A stretch of 64,000 nt of DNA. Origin: Chondrus crispus (Eukaryota > Rhodophyta > Florideophyceae > Gigartinales > Gigartinaceae). Within the stretch, counting starts at the first letter, position 1; each line of letters starts with the position of its first letter. The DNA lies in the NCBI RefSeq assembly GCF_000350225.1, contig NW_005179300.1, positions 201,158-265,157 of the forward strand. The letters run 5' to 3'. Shown one piece after another: positions 34,364 to 46,639 of the stretch. A program made the position numbers and the translations under genes. The notes under the pieces are model-generated. The model had not been told where the DNA came from. It did no database searches and was given only the letters and a program-made list of their open reading frames with translations.

Positions 34364-35320
34364 ATTGGTGCGCCAGCTCACCATATTAGATACAGGAGCC
34401 GGCTCCAATCTCGTACGTGTCGACATGCTCCCCACCGGATGGGAGGCGCTGGTCATTCCGGGCGAAATCCCGACGATCGCCGACGCCAATGGGAGACCAT
34501 TGCGTGCAAGCGGGAAATCCCCCTCGTGGTGTGGTTAGGCGACCGCACCATGAGGTGTAAGTTAATCGTCTGTGAACGGATAGCGGCCCCCGTCATTTTG
34601 GGGTGTGAGTTCAACAACAAGTTTGTCGAGGCGATTTACCCAAGACGCAAAGTGGTAGAGCTGAACGATGGTACAAAAATCCCCATCGTCGGCAAGCCGG
34701 CTGCTCGGGCCGTGAACAGTCCTACCCTCCCGGCGGAGCAGGAGTGTTCCTCGCAAGCGGGGCGAATTTCGCCCAAGCTCAAGGTCTCCCGCGCTGTCAA
34801 CCTCCCGGCGGGTACCCAGACTTGGGTACACGTCACCAGTGGAAGGACTGGACTCTCGGTTCTCGAGGCAAACCCGCAGTTATATGCGAAGCACCTGATC
34901 TCCCTCTCTAACGGGGTGGTGCATATAGCCCCCTTGCAGGAGTTCAAGGTCCTTGTGGCGAACTTCTCGTCCGCCGCCAAGCGTTTGTCGAAGAACCAAG
35001 CCGTGGGTTTCGTATCTCCCCATCCCCGTGCGATGGTACGCACAGCAATGCTGCTTGACGCAGTTATAGCCACGGAGTTTTCAGAGGGGAGCATCCCTGT
35101 ACAGGGTGAGAGGCCCCCTCGCGTGTCAACCTCCCAGGCGGAGCCATCCCCTCCGCGGGATGCGGTCCCCCTCGACCACCTACCGGCGCACGTGCGGGAG
35201 CGGGTCCGCACCATGCTCGCGCCGTACGCCGCGAAGTGGAACGGGAATTTGGGTGAAGTTCGAGCGACGGAGCATCGCATCGAGCTCACCCCCGGCGCAA
35301 AGCCGTTCCGTTGTCAGCCA
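34364..35320 (+). pseudogene. Second-family gypsy protease region
   Basis: Active-site triplet in LDTGAGSNLV near 34385. Downstream the frame to 35320 holds VILGCEFNNKFVEAIYP, the usual protease C-terminal strand, and a linker into reverse transcriptase. Confidence 0.65.
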
Positions 35321-35362
35321 TAGCGTGCTGGTCCGCGCGCCCGTGAGGCGGAACAAGCCTGG

Positions 35363-36754
35363 GTGGATGATATGCTAGCCAGCGGAGTGATCTCCCGGCC
35401 CAAGTCCGAGTGGGCGTCCCCCGTCGTACTCATCCCCAAATCAGATGGGAGGCTCCGCTTCTGCGTCGATTATCGACGTCTGAACGCGCTGACCGTGCAA
35501 GACACGTATCCAATCCCTCGCATGGACGAGTGCCTAGATTCTCTCGATGAAGCCAAGGTTTTTTCCACCCTTGATTGTAACTCCGGGTACTAGCAAATAC
35601 CAATCGCTGAGGACGATCGCCCGAAAAGCTCGTTCACGTGTCACTCCGGTACTTATCAGTTCAGCCGTATGCCGTTCGGGTTGATGAACGCCTCGGAAAA
35701 TTATCAACGTATGTTGGATATCCTCCTCTCAGGCTATCGCTGGAAGAGCTATCCCATCTACTTGGATGATATCATAATCTTTTCCGAGGATTGTGACACG
35801 CACCTCAAGGATGTGGACGTAATACTCCGTGTTCTGCAGCAAGAGGGATTATCACTTAAACTTAACAAGTGCAAATTTTTTCAGGACTCTGTCGAGTACC
35901 TGGGTCATGTCATTCGTCCAGGCGAACTCGAGGTCCACCCGAAGAATGTAAAAGCGCTCTCAGAAGCGACTCAACCATGGACCCAGACCGAGCTGCGCTC
36001 GTTCTTGGGAATGTGTAATGTCTACCGACGCTTCGTCGATCATTTCGCAAAGATAGCGGCGCCCCTTACGGCGATGCTCCGAAAAGGAGAGCCGGATGTC
36101 CTTCTCGATCTGGACGAAGAGCAGATCACGGCCTTCAACAAACTGAAGGAGTGCCTAATTGCGCCACCAGTTTTAAAACTCCCGAGACTGGGGCGGCCAG
36201 ACTCGCTGGACACGGAAGCGTCAGACGCTCAGTTGGGCTGCGCCCTACTGCAGACCCATGAGGATGGACACGGGTACCCTGTCGGGAATTGGTCACGAAC
36301 GCTCTCGTCAGCGGAACGCAACTATTCGACAACCGAGAAGGAATGCCTCGCCATCGTATGGGCGGTACAGACGCTCCGCCCATACTTGGAAAGGGAGCGG
36401 TTCACGGTCAACACCGACCACCACTCTCTGCGGTGGCTGATGAACCCCGCCGATGCTAGTGGCCGACTCGCCCGGTGACGCTTGCGCCTTGCCGAATATG
36501 ACTTCGACGTAACGTATGTGAAGGGAATCAAGAACTGCCTCGCCGATGTGCTGAGTCGTATCCCATCTACGGGGGGTACGACTGTCCCGATCGACGAAGA
36601 GATTCCTTGCTACTCCGTCGTGAAGTTCGACGATGAGCCTCAGCATCAAGAGGAGTCCTACGACACCACCGACGTTGAAATTTCCGCCGGCAGCTACGCA
36701 CTGGACCCCCCCAGCCTCGAAAGCCGCGATAACCCACGAAGACTTCTCTCGTGA
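35363..36754 (+). pseudogene. Second-family gypsy reverse transcriptase and RNase H
   Basis: FCVDYRRLNALT, MPFGLMNASENYQ and YLDDIIIF mark the reverse transcriptase. SLDTEASDAQLGCALL, STTEKECLAIVWAVQ and VNTDHHSLRWLMNP mark the RNase H. Confidence 0.88.
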
Positions 36755-37011
36755 ACAGCACTCCGATCCATTTTGTAAGGAGGTGACTTCCCGTCTTGCG
36801 AAGGGGGAGGGGTTCGCCGAATTGCGCCGGTCTCGATTCTTTGTGAATCGGGAAGGGCTGGTCTGCCGGAAAGCCCACCTCGACGGTGTGGAACAGATCG
36901 TAGTACCAACAACCGTCCGGGAAAGGTTGTTATACTTGTCGCATTACTTCCGGCCATCCGGGAGGTAGGCGATTATTCTATACTCTAAGACAGCGGTTTT
37001 ATTGGCCGAGC

Positions 37012-38901
37012 ATGTCGGTGGACTCCTACTCTACGGTAAGGATGCGTCCCGACTGCGCGAAGGCACGCATCAAACTGCGGAAGCACAAGTCGGAGTTGAA
37101 GACCTTTCCTCCGTCAGGGCCCTTGGAGTACATCGCCATCGATATCCTCTGCGAGCTTCCCCGTACACCAAGAGGCCACCGTTACCTCTTAGTCATGACG
37201 GACAGATACTCTAAGCTGACCAGGACGGTCCCGCTCAAGAGGATTACCGCCGAGACTGTCGCTCAGGCGTTCATTTCCCACTGGGTGTTCGTATACGGCG
37301 CCCCAGTGAAACTTCTCTCCGATAATGGAGGACAATTCACACGAGTTTTTTCCTCGCAGTGTGCAAGATACTCTCAATTTAGATCGTGTTCACCACGGCA
37401 TATCACCCCCAAACGAATGGGCAGGTAGAAAGATTCAACCGTACGTTGGTATCAACCCCCCCGCACTACCTCGCCGATAATCAACGTGACTGGGATCAGT
37501 ACACGGACGCTCTGACGTACGGATACAATTGTACGGTTAACAGGATGATTGGGATGAAGCCCTTTGACCTGGTATTATCCCGGACTCCGAGTCCGTTAGC
37601 CCTCCAACAAACTCCGCTGTTGGACCGCTCCGCCTCTAGGGCGCAGTTTAAGATATGCTACTTAGCGTGGCTTCGCGGCCTGATGTCGACGGCCAGCAGT
37701 AACCTGCGGGCCGGACAGGAGCGGTACAAACACGATTTCGATAATCGGATCCGCTACTCCGTACCTGACTACAATGTGGGGGATCAAGTACTCGTGAATC
37801 GCGAGGCCGCGCTGCGGGCCGAGGAGAAGACCGACAGGGATCGGGTGAATGACAAGCCGGCACCACAAACAAACGGCCCCTTCCCTGTAGTGCAGGTGGA
37901 CAACCATATCATCACCATTCTACGCGGGACGGGACTCAAGGACCGGCTCTCTCGTGACCGAGTCGTCAAAGCACCCCCGTTGAGGAGCAACGTGGAGGAT
38001 CCCCCGCTGGAGCGGGTGGAGTCAGACAGGGAAGATACTAACCCCCCCGAAGCAACCGCCTCGGAAGGGACCCTCGCTACACCAGCGACCGCAAAGTTGC
38101 ACACGCCGGGATTGATGGACGCTATCACCAGCGGGGGAATCGAAGACAACCTCTCCGGACTCGCTAGGTACCGCTCTGAGGTCGGGATAAGCCGCATCGA
38201 AACCGCGGACCAACCCACGGTGTCGAGCGCAAGCCCGCTAACGGAGGACCCGCCGCGTGGAGAAGAATCGGGCTTGCGCCCCGCTACGCGCGCGCGAACC
38301 GCGAGGAAGACCGATATAGCTCCCGAGCCAACAGCCAACAGTGGCCCCTACGGACCCACCCGCGCCTCGTCGCGTCGTCCCCTCCGCCCCTCTGGCGATC
38401 GACCCCGCCCACCGCGCGTTCATCGCGTCGGGTGCCGCGCGCCTTGCCGCGAAGTGCACGTTCCAACCCAATGCCTTCCGCGCACCACCTATCTCACCAT
38501 TGGCTGAGTCACAACCTCCCGTCACGAACGCAGGAGACCCCATCAACGCTTACGTCGTACAGTTGCTGACAGGGCACAGCCCCGGGGAGAACTGGATCCG
38601 TACGTTCCGCGTACGCTGGTACGGACACAGCGACGCCGAGTCGACCTGGGAACCCGCTCACCATATCGACTACAACACGGCCGTGCAGTACTGTCGGAAA
38701 AGCGGATTCGAATCTCCGATCGCGCGCTCTGGGGCCATCCCGACAGCGTGGGATTCGAGAATTAGAGGGGTAGACCACGCCCCTGTACCTTCCCCAGGAG
38801 GTACGCGGGACAGCTACCGTAAGGCTGATGGAAACAGGCATCTGGACAGCTCGACTCGCCCCCGGACGGCCTGCCTCGACAATGTCGGTCGCAGTGAATG
38901 A
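37012..38901 (+). pseudogene. Second-family gypsy integrase with chromodomain
   Basis: Integrase core motifs ALGVHRHRYPL-frame neighbours DILCELPRTPRGHRY, LLSDNGGQF and HPQTNGQVERFNRT. The C-terminal chromodomain is at about 38539-38706 (FRVRWYGHSDAESTWEP). Broken in a few places. Confidence 0.82.
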
Positions 38902-39329
38902 CACTCAATTTTTGGTTTCGATTTTTTGGGAGGAAGGTTTAAAATTTGTTAAATTCTCGCGGTAGTCATTTGTGTCGGCGGTGCCGCACCGAGCGACGAG
39001 CAAGAACGTCGACCGGACGGTATGAGGTGGCCCGCCCCCCACGCTCTCTGGACGTGAGAGTAAGCCGCGACGGGACCACGGGAGACAGACCACCTGAGAG
39101 ACCATCCCGCCTTCCCGTCGCCGGTCGGGAGGTGGATTGGGCTAGTAAGACGAGACAATTTCTCGTCCTCATAGCGCCGATGCCAAGCCCCTCGAGGAGC
39201 AGTCCGTACCCTCGTTTAGCGAGGTCCCCTCTCGCCTCAGGGCGTACACCATTCCCTTCCACACGAGCACGGTCCGACCTACTTGCTCAAGAAGGCTATC
39301 TCCTCGTCCTCGTGTCGTGGTAAACGCCT

Positions 39330-39690
39330 CCCTTCGTGGAAAATTACTATACTCGCTCGACGAGGTAACTGACCCGCTTGTGCGAGGAGGAACGTTAATA
39401 CTCGCCTGACGAGGTCTCTGTCCGTCCCTCCCTTCGAGGGGAAGTACGATACACGTTCGACGAGGTAACTTACTCGCCTCCCCGCCGTGGGTCCTCCTAC
39501 TCCGTGCGAGGAGGAACATTAATGTTCGTTTGTGCGAGGAAGAACGTCAATACTCGCCTGACGAGGACTCTGTCCGTCCCAACCTTCGCGTAGAAGTACG
39601 ATACTCCTTCGACGAGACAACTTACTCCCCCCCGGCGTGGCTTCCAATACTCCGTGGGAGGAGGGACGATAATGCTCTGGCGAGGAGAGC
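39330..39690. repeat. Tandem repeat, period about 152 bp
   Basis: Units share ACTCGCCTGACGAGG, CTCTGTCCGTCC and TTCGACGAG. Clear starts of the shared part are 39401 and 39553. At least two and a partial third unit. It lies just after the chromodomain gene in the gypsy 3' region. Confidence 0.75.
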
Positions 39691-39926
39691 TCTTTCCGTC
39701 CTCACGATGACATCCTCGCCGTGGTCATCTTTTGCCAAGGTGACCCCCGACCCCACGGTCAAGAGAGGAATGCTTACCCGCCCCAGAAGATCCCTGCTGC
39801 TCGGAGGGGGGGAAACTGACTCCCTCAGACGGCCAAGGTGGACTGGTCTACGTGGCAAACACGGAAGAGAGGGGGTAGTTGACTAGTTTACTCGTCGCGC
39901 TGCAGTGGCGAAGACCAACTAGGATC

Positions 39927-42491
39927 CTACGAATCTGCCCTCATCCGGCCGTCAGGGGGTTCCGTATTCCTCGTAGTCAGCCAAGGCCACCCCAGCACCG
40001 CGTCACCTGCGGGAGCCGCTTCCGCTCCCGACACCTCCGTCGGCCCTGCCGCCCCTGCTGCCGAGGCCACCTCCGGGCCCTCTGCGACGAGAGCAGGAGC
40101 CCCCGTTGCCACCTCCAAGTCACCCGGTGGCTCGGGCTCGGCCACCCCCTCGCCCCGCCCCGTGGATGAGACGGGCTCCATCGCGTCTTCCGTAGAGGTC
40201 GTTCCGGCCACGAGGCGTCGCACCCTCTCCCGGACGCGGGGATCGTCCAGCAGCGCGCGTAACTCTGCGACCGACATCGTCGTCGGGGCGCGCTCCCTCG
40301 CCAACTCTATCGGCGGATCTCCCAGCACCTCCTGGCCACCCATCTGCACGTTCGCCGTGGCCGGCGAGATGACCAACACCAGTGCGTGGCCGCTCGGGGA
40401 CTCGCGATCGCGCCCACCACCGGGTGCCTTCTCGAAACCAACCCCGCGTCGCGGTCCGCGCGCCTCGCCGGCCTCTCCGCCAGGTCCAACACCGCGTCGC
40501 CGCACGCGTACCACTCCGGGCTCCTCCCCCGGGACATCCTCACGTCTATGAGCGCACCCCTCTCCGCCACCACCATCGGCGTCGACCTCCTCCGCCTCCC
40601 GTAAGTACTCGGGCTGTGCGAGAATGACAGATCCGGACTCGATCCGTACCCAGTTTCCGCGGTCAGCTCGACCCGCGTCGTACATCCGCCCAGGGGAGTA
40701 ATGCCTCATCCGGGGGTTATCGAAGTGATGCCCCTGATTGCATGGCACACGTGGTCAATCAATGGCCTCGTGGAGATCTAACAGGACTTGTAAGCGATCT
40801 TGCATCACTGCTCCGCCAGACACTCGTGTAAGGTCCAAGCGTCTTAACCACTCCACAACCATCGTTGGGAGGACATACAACCGCCCTTCGTAAGTCGACC
40901 ACAAGAAGCGCTTGGCGACAATGGCGAGCCACTCGCTCAGGAAGACCATCCAGCGGGGGGATTGAGGATCGGCCATTATACTCATCCTATAATACACCAA
41001 ACACGGTGGTAATTCCGCAAGGAAGTCCGCAGGGACTTCGTACTGCGCAAACCACGCGGGTAGCTCGGGGTACCGCGCGGTCGGGACGTCGCGTTCGAAC
41101 GACGTGATTTCTACCCAATCGTACGCAACAATGACCCCCATCCGGTTCCGCATCCGACGCTCATACTTCAGCATTTCGGACATCGTGGGGTCTCTCCTCC
41201 GCTCCGGCTGGCTCTAGAACCCTGGAGGGAGGATCGGATAGTTCCAGGCCATCCGCTCAACCGCTGGCTCCTCCTCCCGTAGACGGAGATTGTCCATGAC
41301 CCGCTTTAATCCAGCGACATACCCCCAGTCGGCCTCCGTGCGATAGGCCCAAGAATCTAAATCCCACGCACGGGGAACGATCCGATTGCAAGGTGTCCGG
41401 CGCATCTGCTGCCGAAGTAACTCCACGAAGGCCACCCGGGCCCGCGTGTCCTCCCGCCGACACCCCGGGCGTAGCAACTCAGGCTCCACAACCAGACACT
41501 GTGAGAAGTCCCTGGATGTCACGGGCGCCAGGCTGAGCCCCCTGGGAGCTCCCCGGTCGCTGCAGCGTAACGCTAAATCACCTCCGCATCGCGCAGGCCC
41601 GCGGGGGACAAAACGGCGCCCTCTCGAAAAGATGTGCGTCATCGTACATATTTCGTCCCCATAAGTCGTCCGGGCGAGGCCACTCCTCGTCCCGGTCCAC
41701 CGGACGCACCCCGAAGGTGTACATGGCCCCCCTTTTTTGTTGGCTGCGTTGGACGCCGGAGAGGGAGACGGAGCCTAGAGAGCGACACTAAAGCGGGACA
41801 GGAGTCTCGCGCGTTGGATGTAGTGCAATGCGCCTGTTAGGCAGAGACCAAGTTCCGACGGTCCAACACAAACAACAGCAACAAAAACAACAACTGCCAA
41901 CGGCACAGCGCTACGGAGTGTTCGAAGCTCCCTGTCCTCTTTAAGCGAGTTTGCGGCCCGCAGTAGCTCGGATCCCTGATAGGGGGGGCAAAGAGAAGGG
42001 CCCAGCCCGGGAGCGGTAAATGGTGGTAGAGACTTGTAAAGGCAACTGCTCGACGAGTTCGGAGGGGTGTTTAGGTAAACCTGGTCCGATGGGTCGTAAA
42101 TCCAATGCTCGAAGAGCGCCTTGTACACCTTATACCCTTGATAAGGTCTTCGACGGGGACGTCGCAACGTAGCCCGTCGGGAAAGAAGAAAACGTAGCAG
42201 CGCTACACCGTCGTACTGCCCCATGGCAAAGTACCAACAACGGATCGGTCGCAACCAGATTCCGATGGAACCAACACTGAGAAAAGCACCACTGGTGCAC
42301 CAACACAGAAGCCCGATGGCAAATGACGTCACGTTGCGGATCGCAATCCTACAAGGTGGGACCAACTCAAGATTAAGGGAAATTAGGGTAGGGAAGTAAA
42401 GGAAAATTGATAAGGAAAAAGGGGACCCCCGAGCGCTGAGGATAAAGTAATCTGTAGTTAAAGGGAACGTCTTGTAAAAGACGGACTTCAA
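39927..42491 (-). pseudogene. Long antisense reading frame in the gypsy 3' region
   Basis: One minus-strand frame stays open for about 855 codons with only about three breaks, opposite in sense to gag-pol. The upper part is hydrophobic in places, the middle is rich in Trp, Tyr and Arg (YDPSDQVYLNTPP, RIVPRAWDLDSWAYR, MRNRMGVIVAYDWVEIT), and the lower part is acidic with Ala/Gly repeats. No domain recognised. Some plant gypsy elements carry antisense ORFs at this place; whether this one is related is unknown. Function is not proposed. Confidence 0.55.
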
Positions 42492-42660
42492 CCAAGGCGA
42501 TATCAGACTCTGGCAACTCGGGTTGGATTAGGAAATAGAGGGAAAAGGAATGGGACACCCGAGCGCTGAAGGATGCCGTAGGCTTAGGTAAAAGGGAGCG
42601 TCTTGGTAGAGACGGACTTCGACCAAGGCGACATTCAACTCCGGCAACTCGGGTTACCTT
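42421..42660. repeat. Tandem duplication, period about 130 bp
   Basis: Two units start CCCGAGCGCTGA (near 42429 and 42559) and end GGCAACTCGGGTT. Both contain GACGGACTTC and ACCAAGGCGA. About 75-80% alike by eye. Confidence 0.8.
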
Positions 42661-44094
42661 TACTGACTTGGTCGTCAGAGGGCTAAGGTATATATCGCCC
42701 CGCCGGAGCCACTACAGTAGCTCTCGGCGCTAGATCCTAGATCTAATCTAATGTTAAATAACTAATATGCAACTAATTAAAATTAATAATTAAAGTAATA
42801 AAGTGAAATGATTTCCACTTTTGCTTGTCATACCCCATCATTTTCATTTCTTTTCACCCCCCTTTTCAGGTGCGTATTGCACTACATTGGACAGTGGCAC
42901 AACATCGGTACCCCGCACCGAACTACCCACTTGTAACAGAGCTCTACCCTCCTCACGCGCCATCGCGGCACCGGGAGACTGTACCCTGTCCAGGGCGATA
43001 CACGCCTCGACCGGAATCCTCGTTTATAGGGACGCCCGATTTGAAGGAAGGGACTGCAGGAAAAGGTTAATTTCGCTTAAATTTTCAGGTAGCTGGAGCG
43101 ACTTCCGCCCCCTCCAAGGGCGCTCCGCCTGCTGGACCCGGCCGACATCGTCGGTATCACACCGACCCTCGGCGGGTCCCCGGTACGAACGGTGTTATCC
43201 ACACCCGAACCCGAGCTTGTTTTGGTACGTGAGGGGGGGGGGGTTACCACCACCCTACGCGCGTATCGAACATCCCCCTCTTTTTTCGTGAAGCAGGGAC
43301 TGTTCTTCGCGTATTCACGTCTGATATCGCCCCGAGGTGAAGGCAAATACTTGCCTAACAAGGCGCGCCGCCGCTTCATGGCGCACCCTCCCACCCCCTT
43401 GGTGAGGGTGGGATGATGTAGTTCGCGCGTATACCGCGGTCCGTTCCCGCCCGAGGGCGGGTCCTTCCCTCCCCTCACCGGAGGGGAGAAGATTTATGTC
43501 GCTCGTATGACGGGTTTGTCCTCGCCCCCTTGACGTGGTGGCCTTCCTACTTCACCCGGGGACAATTCGTCTACCCATTGGGCAGAGGTCGCTCCCCGCC
43601 CCCAGGGCACAAGCTTTATCCCAATGCACGTGGGGGGGGCGAATTCCGCACTCGCGCGACGAGGGATCTTCCCCCGCTACGGCAGAGCTGCTGCAACCGG
43701 GCTTCTACTCTCCCTACGGGAGAAGCCATACCGATCCGGACGTGCCAACAAGACTCGCGACGTGAGGCCGGCTCGCTTCCGCTACGCTTAGAAACGCATG
43801 AGGGGATCCGGGTGGTCTAATTTAGGGCTTCGCCTCGCAATCAGGAAGGATCGAACGAAGGCGTAGGGAAGTGTCCGGATGATAACGTCTCGATGTTCTG
43901 TCCAGGGGCAGATACCGCCTCGCAATGTACCAGGGGCGTGCTTTTGCTGCCTCCCGCGATACCACCCTCTCCCCAAAAGCTCCGTGGTCCTCGCCCGCTG
44001 CCATAGACAGCGGATGCTCGCAAGTTGTCCCTGGCGAAACAATTGTCGCCGGAGTCATGGTTCGCAGGGAAGCTCTACTCTGAGAGGGGGGCTA
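42661..44094. other. Rest of the gypsy 3' region
   Basis: An AT-rich patch at 42740-42810 is followed by GC-rich sequence. Open frames are short and without motifs. The stretch ends in GAGAGGGGGGCTA, the polypurine tract next to the 3' LTR. Confidence 0.5.
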
Positions 44095-44721
44095 TGTAGT
44101 GCACTGACCCACCTCATCTTTTGCTCGGGACACCTGTCCTCGGCCAGCACGACCCCTTCTTCGGTGCACACGTGTACCAGTCGCCACTTGTAGCCGGACA
44201 TCAAGGCCCCCGTGTACAAAGGTCAATACCCACGTGTAATAGGTGTCATACCTCCTAACCAGGGAGTTTTCACCGGCCACCGCAGCCGTGTTAATTTGGT
44301 ATTTTTAGTTTAATTAATTATAGCTCCGACGTCGGCTAGTATATAGCCGACGTTCAACCCTAACAAAATTCTCACGAAGCCTTGGGTCTACAGTCTTAGT
44401 TTTTGGAACGGGAGTTGTAGCCTCGCCCATAGTATTAGCTTACCGCTTTACTACGCGAGCTATCTACCTCTCCCGATTCCCACCTACCTCTACCGCGCGC
44501 GCCCCGAGCTACGTACTGTAATACGCGCGCGAGATATTCCGGTCACTTCGCCCCTACCGGGCGCCCCGCCTCCCTACGTTTCCTTTACTTCCCTACGGCG
44601 TTACGCGCCCGGATCCCGTGCCGTTTACCCCACGGGTGGTCTCCCGACAACCCACCAACGCGCCCCGAACGCGCGCGCTCTGCCCGAGGGGGATCATACC
44701 GTTCCCCCTCAGTGCACGACA
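44095..44721 (+). repeat. 3' LTR of second-family gypsy
   Basis: 627 bp, direct repeat of 31930-32569 with a 13-base shorter stretch near 44480. Confidence 0.92.
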
Positions 44722-44799
44722 CAGACAGGATACGTCTCGAGACTATTCCTGCCAGCAGGGAGTGAGGGTGTACATCAAAATTCTTGACTGGGTCAGCAC

Positions 44800-45436
44800 T
44801 GTGGTATAACTACCTTCGCCCCGACCACTCGGAAACGAGGGGGGTTAGAGGTAAGGGAGCACGCTCCGCTGGGTAACCCACGCGCGAACGCAAACCGTAC
44901 GGATGGACTCGAAAATAGGGAAGGCTCACGTGGCTGGTGACGCGCAGCCGGTCGGTGGTGTTAGATCCGGACGGCCGGTCAGGGGTTGGAAGCCTGAGAC
45001 TAAAAGGGAAACCGGAACGGAATAGCAATTAGCCGTAAAGGGAAGGGAGGCAAGTCTGCCTCCTCTTTACTGAGACGGGCAGGTGTCCCCGGTCCACCTA
45101 GGGGTGGGACGCCAGGACACCTGTCCCTATACAGTAGCTACCACTCACTGTGTATCAGCTACTGTACACAATTACTTAATTTGTGCCATTAACTACTACT
45201 TACTAGTTAGCCACCGTACGGATTATACACGTGTGCCCGTGGCCGCGATCCCGGCCGACGGTTGTACCACGTGTTACCCGTGGCCACGCCCGCTGCTACC
45301 GGCTGTCCCACGTCGGACCCTTGGGGTACTACTGTACACAGCGGTGGGCACGTGTACGACCACTCGCTACAGTAGCACCCGCCCTCCCGCTCGTTTATCA
45401 TCTCCCCGGGGGGTTGTGGGGCGGAATTGTACTACA
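44800..45436 (-). mobile_element. Solo LTR in the old copia RNase H region
   Basis: 637 bp. Starts TGTGGTATAAC, ends ATTGTACTACA and is flanked by AGCAC (44795-44799 and 45437-45441). Ends resemble the gypsy copy 1 LTR, the interior much less so. Confidence 0.88.
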
Positions 45437-45638
45437 AGCACCAAGAGGAGGCGAGTAACGTTCCCTTCAATGGGTATAGAGGTCCTCGCAGCGGTGAATT
45501 GGTTAGACAGACGCTCCTTGATGGCAGAAAGTCTTCAACTTCTTCATCAGTCGACAACGAAACTTCCATTCGTGCTGTCGGTAGATTCTCATTGACTGTA
45601 CTCCACAATAACAACTTTTACCGAGGGTATGGACTACG

Positions 45639-46282
45639 TGTCGTGCACTGAGGGGGAAGGGTGGGGTCCCCCTCTGGCAGAGCGCGCGCGTTCGGGGGCG
45701 CGTGTAGGGGATTCGGGAGACCACCCGTAAAGTAACCGGTACCGGGCCGGGCGCGAAGCGCAGTAGGGAATTAGAGGGGTAAAAATTTAATCGAAGGACA
45801 CGCCCAGGAGGGGCAGAGCGGTAGGGACAGTTGTCGCGCAGAGAGCAGTGGGTAGTGGGACGACGCGCGCGGTAGAGATAGGTGGGAATCGGGACGTAGA
45901 TGGCTCGCAGGGTACCCTCGTAGGACAGGGACCGACGCGAGGCTACAAATCCGTTCCAGAAACTCAGGTTGTAGACCCTAGGCTTCGTGGTGTTTTACTT
46001 AGGGTCGGACGTCGGCAATATAGGCGCCGACGTTAGAATATAATAATAATAACTAATTAAAATAAAGGGGTACGGCACCCGTGACACGTGGGGGTGGGAC
46101 ACGGGTACACGTGGGTAGAACTGTCAGTACTTCGACAGGGCTTCACGGAGCTTACACCTAGACTGCGCTGGTGGAGAATTATACACGGTTACACGTGGTA
46201 AAGATGGCACTTATGATAGTGGGATACGCGTCGTGTGCCACAGTGCTGCCCGGCGATAAGATGGTGAGCTCAGTGCTCTGCA
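45639..46282 (-). mobile_element. Solo LTR related to the second gypsy family
   Basis: 644 bp in reverse orientation to 31930-44721. Starts TGTCGTGCACTGAGGG, ends GTGCTCTGCA, flanked by CTACG (45634-45638 and 46283-46287). Shares the GACGTCGG/TTAATTA block but is clearly diverged. Confidence 0.87.
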
Positions 46283-46495
46283 CTACGGACTGAGACCAAC
46301 CGTCGCAAGACTTCGAGAATCTTTCGAGAATGAAGAAATCTCGACAATGCAGTGGATACGTGGAAGAAACAGTCCCGCCGATGCCCTGACCAAGAGGAAC
46401 TTCGAGAGGTTCAAGAAATTGAATCGCATCATGGCGCATGGTACCCTGGAACAAGAGATCTTCCAAGGTTCGCAGGAAGTTAGGAGAACGTCCTG
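46283..46495 (+). pseudogene. Old copia-like RNase H end
   Basis: MQWIRGRNSPADALTKRNF is the typical copia RNase H close, followed by a basic tail and a stop. It lies directly right of the solo LTR. Confidence 0.75.
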
Positions 46496-46639
46496 TTGAT
46501 TGATGTAATTGATGTACCACTTTCCTCGCTATCTGCAACAACAAAAAGCTTCCTCTTCTTCCTTTCTTCGATCTGGGTCTTGTCCAATTTGGTTCTCACT
46601 CTTTAAGTCTCTCTGGACGCGATAGGACTTCCTTCTATT

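Larger units (their letters stand above)
31930..44721 (+). mobile_element. Ty3/gypsy chromovirus of a second family, full length
   Basis: Fossil of 12.8 kb inserted in the old copia pol. Flanked by CAGAC (31925-31929 and 44722-44726). LTRs of 640 and 627 bp differ at about 40 positions plus one short indel, about 6%, so it is older than gypsy copy 1. Order: gag, protease, reverse transcriptase, RNase H, integrase, chromodomain, then a 5-kb 3' region with a long antisense frame. Coding parts are broken in about six to eight places. Confidence 0.93.
29466..46495 (+). mobile_element. Old Ty1/copia-like element, cut by three LTR insertions
   Basis: Fossil pol region in pieces: integrase tail (about 29930-30392), reverse transcriptase (30794-31924), RNase H parts (44727-44794, 45442-45633) and the RNase H end (46283-46495). 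Between them sit a gypsy element and two solo LTRs, each with its own 5-bp duplication. Broken in many places apart from these insertions. No LTRs recognised. It predates all three insertions. Confidence 0.75.
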
